Virus record (IMG/VR): IMGVR_UViG_3300034374_005054
Coordinates: 1-44,455 of that record
Source of the DNA: a virus
Length of the DNA stretch: 44,455 nucleotides
Direction: 5' to 3' (one strand)
How positions within the stretch are numbered: position 1 is the stretch's first letter; each line of letters starts with the position of its first letter. The notes under the pieces were generated by a model. The model had not been told where the DNA came from, did not search any database, and saw nothing but the letters and a program-made list of their open reading frames with translations. Positions 37,722-44,118 of the stretch are shown here, in pieces. Made by a program: the position numbers and the translations under genes.

Positions 37722-38705
37722 TTAAAACCCCCATTTGTCGCGGCAAATTGGCCCGATGCCGTCTTCGATTGATTTGTGATTGGTCAGAGTGCGGCCACAG
37801 CACCCACAGCGGCCCTCGCCCCTTTCGGTAGTCACTTTCGCATATTCAGTCAGACCCGCCAAAGGATCAGACGCGCTAGCCTCGACAGCCGCCGCCTGTG
37901 CATCGGTGCATGACTTGGAGCGGACAAACTCGCCGGAGGGCGTGATTTTGCCAAGGTACTCGCGGTCTTCGTAATGATCCGCATCGTCATTCACATACAA
38001 ACAGCCAGCGTTGACCGATCCAGCTTTCGCCTCGGCAATCCGAAGGCCGACAAAGCGTAAAACTGGCTTGGCTTTGTATGCCGCCTTAGCTTTCTCGAAA
38101 TGAGCAAATAGCTCGACAAACTTCTCGGACACAGCGCACGGCGTCAACTGCCGCTCTTTCTGAGCCGCTTTCTCAGCTTGACGTTCGACGGCTTTGGAAT
38201 GCCACCGCATGACCATCTCCAACTGCTTCTCGCTCCACGGCTTCGACTTGCGGAACTGTTCAATCAAGCTCTGGGCGACTTCGTTATTCATCCAGAAAGG
38301 GATATATGTCGTCGCAGTGATAAGCCACCCGCAAGCGTCGCGCTGTTCATCAGTAAGGCCGAAATGCCAATCAGCGTGAGCCTTAATGGCCGCCTTACGC
38401 TCGGCGGCCTTCTTATCGGATGACCGCTTGCGAGCCTTGGCCCGCTGTTCTGGGCTAGTCTTAAATGACTGCTTGCCCGCGCCGTTGCACTTAAAGCACT
38501 CACCAACCACTCGGCCAGTGTAAGACCGGAAACGGCCCGTACCGTTACACGCCGCGCACTTCTCGACATACTCCGCAACCGTCTCAGCGTCGGCCCCTGC
38601 TATCAGTGCGTGGCTCGCGTTGGCAAACTCTGCCCGAGGCGTTGCCGCTACATCAGCGGCCAGTTCTGGAATACCCGCAAACGGGTCTTGATTGTGTGCG
38701 CTCAT
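37722..38705 (-). CDS. Zinc-finger protein with DnaJ-like repeats and DUF6011 tail
   Basis: The 327-residue protein has two CxxCxGxG repeats (CAACNGTG about 50-57, CFKCNGAG about 70-77) like the DnaJ cysteine-rich domain, a long Ala/Lys/Glu helical middle, and a C-terminal DUF6011-like module (CGCCGRTL...SIEDGIGPICRDKWG). The DUF6011 zinc fold is frequent in actinophage and other phage proteins of unknown role. Two metal sites at either end suggest nucleic-acid or protein binding. It overlaps the following gene by 4 bases. Largest gene of this operon. Confidence 0.75.
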   Translation of the reverse strand: MSAHNQDPFAGIPELAADVAATPRAEFANASHALIAGADAETVAEYVEKCAACNGTGRFRSYTGRVVGECFKCNGAGKQSFKTSPEQRAKARKRSSDKKAAERKAAIKAHADWHFGLTDEQRDACGWLITATTYIPFWMNNEVAQSLIEQFRKSKPWSEKQLEMVMRWHSKAVERQAEKAAQKERQLTPCAVSEKFVELFAHFEKAKAAYKAKPVLRFVGLRIAEAKAGSVNAGCLYVNDDADHYEDREYLGKITPSGEFVRSKSCTDAQAAAVEASASDPLAGLTEYAKVTTERGEGRCGCCGRTLTNHKSIEDGIGPICRDKWGF

Positions 38706-38896
38706 TGCTCACCCCCTGAGATAGAAACAAGAAAGAAAAAGGTACAAACCGCACAAAGGCCGATTTGCAAAGAACCGAGCAACACCGCTTCAGTGTCACC
38801 CGAAAGCAAGCCCCAAAGGATAAAACCCAAAGGGGCAACCCATCCGGCGATAAAGAATACCGCCACCAAAAAAGCTGAAAGACGATCATTCATCAT
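38702..38896 (-). CDS. Small membrane protein, 64 aa
   Basis: The start at 38896 (MMNDRLSAFLVAVFF) has AGAGGA upstream and overlaps the preceding stop (ATGA). Hydrophobic stretches at about 8-30 (FLVAVFFIAGWVAPLGFIL) and 38-60 suggest two membrane passes. No family recognised. It belongs to the accessory operon. Confidence 0.65.
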   Translation of the reverse strand: MMNDRLSAFLVAVFFIAGWVAPLGFILWGLLSGDTEAVLLGSLQIGLCAVCTFFFLVSISGGEQ

Positions 38897-39057
38897 GCAA
38901 TCCTCTCCGCCCAAAGTTTCCGGCGATTCTCGTTAGTGTCTGAAATGCCCTCGGCTTGATTGAATATAGACTTGGCCGCATCAAAGCTGACCGCATCGAT
39001 CTTAAAGCCTTTAGACTTCTGCCCTTTCGGATAAACAAAATAGGTTCCGATCCTCAT
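38893..39057 (-). CDS. Hypothetical protein, 54 aa
   Basis: The start at 39057 (MRIGTYFVYPKG) is set by GAGGGGG just upstream; the frame to 39093 has no site. A short strand-rich opening (TYFVYPKGQKSKGFKIDAV) leads to a helix with FDAAKSIFNQAEG. Small soluble phage protein of unknown role. Confidence 0.65.
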   Translation of the reverse strand: MRIGTYFVYPKGQKSKGFKIDAVSFDAAKSIFNQAEGISDTNENRRKLWAERIA

Positions 39058-39058
39058 C

Positions 39059-39496
39059 TCACACCCCCTCAACATACGAAACGTCGAAGCCATGCAAGGC
39101 GAAAGCCTTCACAACATCTTCGGGCAATTCATAAACGCCATCGTAGTCGGTAATCTCGCCGCCCATAATCCAAACGTTACCGCTTCCCATTTCTTCATCG
39201 GTTGAATGGTGACCAAACCACCAAATCTCCCGGCCTGTTTCTGGCTCGTCTTTGACTTTGCCAATGTCCCATTCACCAACACGGCGGGCGACATTTTCAG
39301 GAAGTGGCTCCGGCTCATACGCTTCTGGATGCTCGGCACGGCGGCGAACCATCGCGGCGGCTGTGTCAAATGCATCTTGCTTTTCATCCTCTTCGGCTGT
39401 GGCTTCTGGGCGGCCATCTACAACCACCTTGAACACGTCCCACTCCTTGTCAAAGTAGACCGAGATAACATCATCAAACTTCTTTATTAATTTCAT
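39059..39496 (-). CDS. Acidic hypothetical protein, 145 aa
   Basis: This is the first gene of the accessory operon. AAAGGAGT lies upstream of the ATG at 39496. The protein is acidic, with Trp-rich parts (GREIWWFGHHSTDEEM) and a closing ELPEDVVKAFALHGFDVSYV. Similar charge patterns are common in phage early proteins that bind host factors. No family recognised. Confidence 0.65.
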   Translation of the reverse strand: MKLIKKFDDVISVYFDKEWDVFKVVVDGRPEATAEEDEKQDAFDTAAAMVRRRAEHPEAYEPEPLPENVARRVGEWDIGKVKDEPETGREIWWFGHHSTDEEMGSGNVWIMGGEITDYDGVYELPEDVVKAFALHGFDVSYVEGV

Positions 39497-39786
39497 AATT
39501 TCAGACTCCTTTTAGCTGAGTCCTAAAGATAACCATTGAAAGCAACAAATACAACAGCGGCGGGGACTTTATTTGCTTATGAGAGCAAAAAAATCTCCCC
39601 CTCTTTATATGTACTTATTATCTATATAAGGCGGGATAGTTTCGGCGGATGTTTACAAAGTGCGCTGAGACGCATTCTAAAGCCCGTCACGCGACGATCT
39701 GCCCGCACCCTTGCTAGGGTATTCCCAGAGAAAGATCGTCGATTCCCTTATAAATCAATAACTTAGGTCATTTTGACGGTTTGGGC
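39497..39786. promoter_or_regulatory. Promoter region and nested inverted repeat
   Basis: The 290-base gap must hold the leader of the leftward operon starting at 39496. Weak leftward promoter words (TTGTAT, 16 bases, TTATCT) lie near 39525-39560. In its right part a 9-bp inverted repeat (CGACGATCT at 39692-39700, AGATCGTCG at 39733-39741) encloses a small hairpin (ACCCT/AGGGT, 39707-39720). The structure could be a terminator-like element, an operator, or an end of the primase gene message. No T tract follows. No protein frame is supported here. Confidence 0.4.
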
Positions 39787-40410
39787 TTATTTCTGGGCCA
39801 TCAACCACGCCTCGGCGGTAGGTTCTGGGGCGGGTTCTAGCTCAGAGAAAGCCGCCGCAGTGTCGGCAATTCTTCGCTCCTTTCTGCGGACTCGATCCGC
39901 TACCCCGTCCCAGTGACTATCGACTAACTCAGAACGAAGGGCGGGCGACTGTTCCAACGCTTGCCGAAATTGTGCCTTGAATGGATCAAGGGCGGGGTGA
40001 CTTATTGGCGGGGCTTCTTCTTCTGCTTGCTCGGCTTTCAGTTCGTACCCCTTCGCCCTTTCTTTCGCCTTCAGCCTTGCCCGATATTCTGCCAACGTCG
40101 GCTCGCTCTTTGGCGGAGCCTGAAGCGTCAACCCGTCCTCTATGTTCTTTCTCCGCATTTCTCGGTTGACCGTCGGAGGCGTGTAGTCGTCATCAGGGAA
40201 TAGCAAGGCCAAAGGAAGGCCGAGAGCCTTTACCAATTCCGGCCCACCCGCCCCGCAACTGAAACAGTGCGCCACGATATAGCCGCCGCCCTTTGCCGTG
40301 ATCGAGAGGGTCTGACCTTTGGAGCCGTGAACCGGACAGCAAGCCCGCACCGAATCGCCCGAGCCTTTCACCTTATCGAGCCGCGAAACGATAGCCTCAA
40401 ATTTTTCCAT
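39787..40410 (-). CDS. Primase zinc-finger protein with charged helical tail
   Basis: The start chosen is the ATG at 40408-40410; a TTG three codons earlier is less likely. The 207-residue protein has a CHC2-type zinc ribbon (ACCPVHG about 24-30, then HCFSCGAGG about 48-56), as at the N terminus of DnaG-type primases, and a long Ala/Glu/Arg/Lys helical second half. Toprim and helicase motifs are absent. It lies downstream of the repeat block at 40466-41144, which suggests a part in initiation at that site. A second zinc-finger protein of the same kind is encoded at 5061. Confidence 0.7.
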   Translation of the reverse strand: MEKFEAIVSRLDKVKGSGDSVRACCPVHGSKGQTLSITAKGGGYIVAHCFSCGAGGPELVKALGLPLALLFPDDDYTPPTVNREMRRKNIEDGLTLQAPPKSEPTLAEYRARLKAKERAKGYELKAEQAEEEAPPISHPALDPFKAQFRQALEQSPALRSELVDSHWDGVADRVRRKERRIADTAAAFSELEPAPEPTAEAWLMAQK

Positions 40411-40432
40411 ATAAATCAACCAGTTAGCGATG

Positions 40433-40463
40433 GATCGAGGGCCGATCGAGGGCCGATCGAACC
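40433..40463. repeat. 11-bp tandem repeats (GATCGAGGGCC)
   Basis: GATCGAGGGCC is repeated in tandem at 40433-40443 and 40444-40454 with a partial third at 40455 (GATCGAACC). It lies between the primase zinc-finger gene and the 21-bp repeats. One copy per helical turn suggests a protein binding on one face, perhaps an operator for that gene. Confidence 0.6.
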
Positions 40464-40465
40464 TG

Positions 40466-40512
40466 AATATAGTTTCAAAAAGGGGTAATATAGTTTCAAG
40501 AATATAGTTTCA
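40466..40512. repeat. AATATAGTTTCA repeats, right-side cluster (three copies)
   Basis: AATATAGTTTCA occurs at 40466-40477, 40487-40498 and 40501-40512, spaced 21 and 14 bases. These mark one edge of the AT-rich block. The same 12-mer appears five more times at 41049-41144, so eight copies frame the block. Confidence 0.8.
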
Positions 40513-40531
40513 AAATCCAAAATTTTCTAAC

Positions 40532-40832
40532 CTCCTAAAAGCTCATTTTAAAATTTTTCTCGACCCTTATGACCTCCTAAAAGGTCATTTTGAAATTTTT
40601 TTTTCTCCTAAATGACGAAAACGAAATTTTTTTTTCTCCTAAATTGCCGTTTCAAAATTTTTCGAGAGCGTTAATGTCCACGCGCAAATTTTCTAACCTC
40701 CTAAAAAGTGCCATAGTCAAAAATCCCAGTGCGTTAATGTTCACGCTGAAAAAATCAGACCTTGTAAAAAGTGCCATCGTCAAAAATCCTAGTGCGTAAA
40801 TGTCCACGCCGGAAAAATTCGACCTCCTAAAA
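40532..40832. repeat. TCCTAAA repeats with 31/62-base modules
   Basis: CTCCTAAA occurs at about 40532, 40574, 40605, 40636, 40698 and 40824, with a variant CTTGTAAAA at 40761. Spacings of 42, 31, 31, 62, 63 and 63 show a 31-base or doubled step. Two longer modules (AAAAAGTGCCATNGTCAAAA, then GTGCGTTAATGTNCACGC) recur at about 40702 and 40766 and partly at 40666 and 40793. On the minus strand the core reads TTTAGGAG, like a ribosome-binding site, but no long frame follows. Confidence 0.7.
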
Positions 40833-40865
40833 ATCGACGCGGCAAAAAATCGAGCTTGTCATTTT

Positions 40866-41044
40866 TCGCTGTGCAAATTTTGACCTGTGCAATTTCTGCA
40901 CTTTTCCGCATTGCACCAATTTGTGCAGTGCCGCAAATCATCAACCAAAAGGGGCAGAAAAAGGCGCATTTTGTGCGTTGCACCATTATTGTGCAGTGCA
41001 TCATTTTGTGCGGTGCAACATCGATTGATCAAAATTTGACCAAA
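40866..41044. repeat. TGTGCA-rich region with a TGATCAAAATTTGACCA site
   Basis: TGTGCA, TTGCAC and GTGCAGTG words recur about ten times between 40868 and 41016, several as inverted pairs. At 41006-41016 TTGTGCGGTGC is followed at 41024-41044 by a 21-base site centred on TGATCAAAATTTGACCA, which is found with one change at 1832-1852 after a TTGTGCGGATGC. The region is one half of the motif pair linking the two noncoding blocks. Confidence 0.7.
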
Positions 41045-41048
41045 TCCG

Positions 41049-41144
41049 AATATAGTTTCAAGAAAGGCCAATATAGTTTCTGACGTGACCAATATAGTTT
41101 CAAGAAGCATGAATATAGTTTCAAGAAACGTAAATCTAGTTTCA
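41049..41144. repeat. Five AATATAGTTTCA iterons with exact 21-bp spacing
   Basis: AATATAGTTTCA-like units begin at 41049, 41070, 41091, 41112 and 41133, each 21 bases apart, exactly two helical turns. The last copy (AATCTAGTTTCA) overlaps the stop codon of the helicase gene at 41142. Between units the sequence varies except for a common AAGAA. Regular iterons next to AT-rich DNA and beside replication genes are typical of initiator-binding origins. An operator array is the alternative. Confidence 0.85.
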
Positions 41145-42626
41145 AGAAGCACGTCGCCCCCAAAATCCTCGCGCCTTTCTGATTTGGTCATACTGAATAT
41201 ATTTTCTGACGGCATCACTGATTTGCGTCGCAGGGATCGGCTCAATACGTTCAGGCCACTCGCCAAACTTCTGCTTGTACAGGTGACCAGCCCAGCTAGA
41301 CTTATATCCCTTCTGCTTTGCATGAAGCTCCAGCTCGCCTAAGAACATTGCCTTATCTTCTGGCGTGTTCAGGTAGTTTGCCTTCTCTACCGCAGTCATA
41401 CGCTTGAGTATCTGCTGGTCTGCTTTGATTTGCTCTACCTTCGGCAGTTCGTACCCGCATGGACACTTCATGCCTGTACGCTGTTGGTAGCACTCTGGAC
41501 ACTCCCAGACTGTCGCCTCTTTTTTCTCCTTGATCTGTTTAGTTTCAGAGAATGGTCTGTCACCTGTATCTAGTTCTAAAGGCACGATGTGTTCTGCAAA
41601 GCCATGCCTTGCCACGTTTCCAGAATGATCCAAGTAGATGCTATACGGTTTATTTGGAGCTGTTCTGGCGATTCTTCCGGCTCTCTGGACGTACGCAATA
41701 ACAGACGTTGTTGGATAGCAGTCGATCAAACACCGTACAGAAGGTGCGTCGTACCCTACGTTCAGTAGCTTGGAGCAAGAGAGAATCTTAAACTCACCAC
41801 GGTCATGCGCTCGGAACATCACTTCCCGTAAGTCTGGGTCTGTGTATCCATCGATGTGTTCTGCGCTAATCCCATTCTGCCGGAACAGCTCTACCATGTA
41901 CTTTGAGTGCTTGATCGAGGGGCTGAATGCGATAGTCTGACTATCCTCTCCATGCTTCAGCCAGTTCTTAACAATATCTCCTGCAAGCAAAGAATCTTTT
42001 TCGATGCGATGCTCTAACGATTTTGGATCGTAGTCCGTGCCTCCGGTAGGTAAAGCCCTACGGTTCAGGTCATCCAAATTGACCTTCCTGCCGCCGTAAT
42101 AGTGGATCGGGCAGAGATAATCCTGTTCCAGTAGCTCAACTGGCGTGATTGGGACAATCAGATCGTCATACACATTCCCCAGACCCTTACTAAATGGAGT
42201 GGCCGACAATCCAATGAAAGGAATGTTGTTGTAGGCTTTCATCATATCCAAGAGATACTTGTGGACTGAATGGCACTCATCGACGATGGCAAAATCAAAG
42301 GTAGGCATACGAGAACGACGTGCAAGCGTTTGAATGCTCGCTATCTGTACCGGCATATAACCATCTGATCTATGATGGTTGCCTTGTATAACTCCTGTTT
42401 CTATGCCGTGAATATCAAAGGCTTCCAAGCTCTGTTCGACTAACTTGATCCGATCACAGATGAAGATTCCGCGCTTGCCGCGCTTCACTGCCTCCTCAAA
42501 AATGTAAGCCGCTGTAATGGTTTTCCCGAATGAACATGGTGCGGCTAGGATTGGTCTTCTTTTTCCTCTGCTGAGTGAGTATCTCAGCATATCGACTGCT
42601 TTTTCTTGATGTGGACGTAGTTCCAT
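41142..42626 (-). CDS. Superfamily 2 DNA/RNA helicase with C-terminal zinc ribbon
   Basis: The 494-residue protein has all core motifs: I (APCSFGKT, 29-36), II (DECHS, Asp116-His119), III (SAT, 141-143) and VI (QRAGRIAR, 313-320), as in the DEAD/DEAH-type UvsW and type III restriction helicase group. A zinc ribbon follows (CPEC at 375-378, CPCG at 387-390), then a helical tail. It would remodel forks or branched DNA. Its stop codon overlaps the last iteron at 41133, so gene and repeat block are fused in space. Confidence 0.88.
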   Translation of the reverse strand: MELRPHQEKAVDMLRYSLSRGKRRPILAAPCSFGKTITAAYIFEEAVKRGKRGIFICDRIKLVEQSLEAFDIHGIETGVIQGNHHRSDGYMPVQIASIQTLARRSRMPTFDFAIVDECHSVHKYLLDMMKAYNNIPFIGLSATPFSKGLGNVYDDLIVPITPVELLEQDYLCPIHYYGGRKVNLDDLNRRALPTGGTDYDPKSLEHRIEKDSLLAGDIVKNWLKHGEDSQTIAFSPSIKHSKYMVELFRQNGISAEHIDGYTDPDLREVMFRAHDRGEFKILSCSKLLNVGYDAPSVRCLIDCYPTTSVIAYVQRAGRIARTAPNKPYSIYLDHSGNVARHGFAEHIVPLELDTGDRPFSETKQIKEKKEATVWECPECYQQRTGMKCPCGYELPKVEQIKADQQILKRMTAVEKANYLNTPEDKAMFLGELELHAKQKGYKSSWAGHLYKQKFGEWPERIEPIPATQISDAVRKYIQYDQIRKARGFWGRRAS

Positions 42627-42644
42627 TTATTTTTCCCATAGTTG

Positions 42645-42803
42645 TCATTTAGAGGACGTAGGGTGATCCCTGTCCATCCAGTACGTTATCGTCCATGCAG
42701 TCACAGTAATCAGCAGTGCTTTTGCAGTGGGTAACTCTGCCGGTAGCTCAACCGTCCCTGCCCGTAGGCGGATCACCTCTAACGCTGTTTGTCCCGTCCT
42801 CAA
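42645..42803 (-). CDS. Possible small membrane protein, 52 aa
   Basis: In the 395-base gap upstream of the helicase gene, one leftward frame reads LRTGQTALEVIRLRAGTVEL, then a Pro/Ala part and a hydrophobic helix (AKALLITVTAWTITYWM), then DRDHPTSSK, ending 18 bases before the helicase start. It looks like a real membrane peptide, but its only usable start codons are TTG (42801-42803) or internal GTG, none with a ribosome-binding site. The frame stays open to about 42835. It may use a rare start or a frameshift from an upstream frame. Confidence 0.4.
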   Translation of the reverse strand: MRTGQTALEVIRLRAGTVELPAELPTAKALLITVTAWTITYWMDRDHPTSSK

Positions 42804-42930
42804 AGGTTGGACTGCAATCTCGCTTTTTATGTACTACTGCACGATGCGACAGTTTTAACGGACGCAGGAGGGACTGAAAGAGTGGAAAAGTATTGATAAT
42901 GTAACTATTTATGTTTACATTTGTACCCGT

Positions 42931-43009
42931 GTGCCGGAGTGCGGCTAGGGTCACTTTTCCTCAGTTCTCAGTCCGGTCTGCTAGGGGCTTCTCACACCCC
43001 GTCCGGCAC
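42931..43009. other. Long-range hairpin GTGCCGGA...TCCGGCAC
   Basis: An 8-bp perfect inverted repeat (42931-42938 and 43002-43009) encloses 63 bases and is followed on the plus strand by TATTTTTCTTTTT. Inside are a GGGG/CCCC hairpin (42984-43000) and a repeated GCTAGGG. It resembles a structured RNA but has no tRNA features that hold together (no proper T loop). It lies downstream of the zinc-ribbon gene at 43022 and may be a terminator-like or regulatory RNA element. Confidence 0.4.
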
Positions 43010-43021
43010 ATATTTTTCTTT

Positions 43022-43210
43022 TTACTCCGGTATTCCATCGGAGTCAACTTCAGATGAAAACTCCTCCGGATCAGGATCGTTCCATAAGTCCAGTTGTAGG
43101 GATACTTTGTACCCATCACAGATTGGACAGCGGATGCTGGCTTGTTCTGTATCCTTCGCACTGAACGTCGAACCGCAGTGGTTGCAGAAAAACTTTGCAT
43201 CAATCTTCAT
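43022..43210 (-). CDS. Zinc-ribbon protein, 62 aa
   Basis: The small protein has CNHCGSTF (about 9-16) and CPICDG (about 28-33), a two-knuckle zinc ribbon like rubredoxin or transcription-related ribbons, then an acidic tail with NDPDPEEFSSEVDSD. GGAGGAA lies upstream of the ATG at 43210, and it overlaps the previous gene by 11 bases. It may bind a protein or DNA partner. Function unknown. Confidence 0.75.
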   Translation of the reverse strand: MKIDAKFFCNHCGSTFSAKDTEQASIRCPICDGYKVSLQLDLWNDPDPEEFSSEVDSDGIPE

Positions 43211-43529
43211 CAGTAACTTCCTCCCACATAGGAGTGAACCACTCTATATCATCTGGCAAATCCCACAACTTGCACATATCTATCTCTGTTTTTGTTTCTT
43301 CTTCAGGTTCACAACTGTCTGGCGTTTGAATCAAAGCAGAAAAACCTACATCACAAATGTCACTACTCGGCATTCTGGCTAATTCAACATCGTACGGATT
43401 GCCGTGTTCATCTATCTGCCAATAAAGCTCATGGTCTGCATTGGTATATACAAAACCAATAAAACCTTCGTATCGCATCAAGAACAAACGATCCTCAAAT
43501 GGAACGGCTAAATACCTAACTAACATCAT
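43200..43529 (-). CDS. Acidic hypothetical protein, 109 aa
   Basis: It starts with ATGATG at 43529, with GGGGG 4 bases upstream, and overlaps the previous gene by 14 bases. The product is acidic, strand-rich and ends DDIEWFTPMWEEVTDED. The middle ELARMPSSDICDVGFSA and CEPEEETK include two cysteines. No family recognised. Confidence 0.7.
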   Translation of the reverse strand: MMLVRYLAVPFEDRLFLMRYEGFIGFVYTNADHELYWQIDEHGNPYDVELARMPSSDICDVGFSALIQTPDSCEPEEETKTEIDMCKLWDLPDDIEWFTPMWEEVTDED

Positions 43530-44118
43530 ATCCCCCTAGTTTCTGACGATGTTTTAACAAACGTGTAAAGATACTTTTCACACGTTTCGCGTAATCTATA
43601 TCATGCTCTTTGGTACTTTGCAAACACTCTAGGTACTCTACTTTTTCATGCCCTAGTTTCCAAATGAGTGCCACTCGATACTCCGAAACATTCCCTGAAA
43701 GGTAGCGATTGCACTTCACACACTGCTTATGACAGTTCCAAAGATGGAATCTCAAATGAGGGGCTGACCCCCTTGAACGGAAATGACCAGCGTCATAATT
43801 ACCGCCGAACTTCCCGCCAATGTGTTTACCGCAGGAAATGCATCCATTGTGCCGGTCACGCCATCGAACATAGGCATTAAATGCGCTCTGAGCTTCAGAG
43901 AGCCACTGTGAGCGAGTTTTTTGCTTTTCCCGTACCTTAGCCCTATCTTCACGATCTTGTCGCTCTATGGCCTTCCTAACGGTCTTCTTGCCCTGTTCGG
44001 ACTTTGTGTACAGCATTAGGCACTCCATCGAGCAAAAAGCCCTCAAACCACGAGCCAATGCGTCGTCTGCATCGACTTTCTTCTTACACTGACTGCAACG
44101 ACGTGACTTGCTCTGCAT
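43516..44118 (-). CDS. NinG/Rap-like recombination endonuclease
   Basis: The 200-residue protein has a N-terminal CSQCKKKVDADDA zinc knuckle, a CSMEC segment, then the NinG core: CISCGKHIGG (about 93-102), YDAGHFRSRGSAPHLRFH (His, Arg), NCHKQCVKCNRYLSG. Lambda ninG (Rap) resolves recombination branches. The order of motifs and length fit well. It overlaps the upstream gene by 35 bases and belongs to the early cluster. Confidence 0.88.
   Translation of the reverse strand: MQSKSRRCSQCKKKVDADDALARGLRAFCSMECLMLYTKSEQGKKTVRKAIERQDREDRAKVREKQKTRSQWLSEAQSAFNAYVRWRDRHNGCISCGKHIGGKFGGNYDAGHFRSRGSAPHLRFHLWNCHKQCVKCNRYLSGNVSEYRVALIWKLGHEKVEYLECLQSTKEHDIDYAKRVKSIFTRLLKHRQKLGGYDVS

Noticed and set aside
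40590-40799. A plus-strand gene with repeated KSAIVKNPSA segments
   Set aside because: The repeats reflect the noncoding DNA modules, the frame lacks a ribosome-binding site, and every neighbour is on the other strand.
40789-41323. Minus-strand frames across the repeat block (40789-41004, 40859-41323)
   Set aside because: They overlap the helicase gene end or consist of repeat-derived sequence, with no binding site and unlikely composition.
42748-42954. A 68-aa minus-strand gene starting at GTG 42954
   Set aside because: It has a plausible binding site, but the sequence does not look like a normal protein in its second half; the alternative frame at 42645-42803 looks better. Kept only as a possible frameshift partner.
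42931-43010. A tRNA-like gene (8-bp acceptor-like stem, GGGG/CCCC arm)
   Set aside because: The T loop, D arm and anticodon arm do not form a consistent cloverleaf, and the spacing between the T-like arm and the closing stem is wrong.
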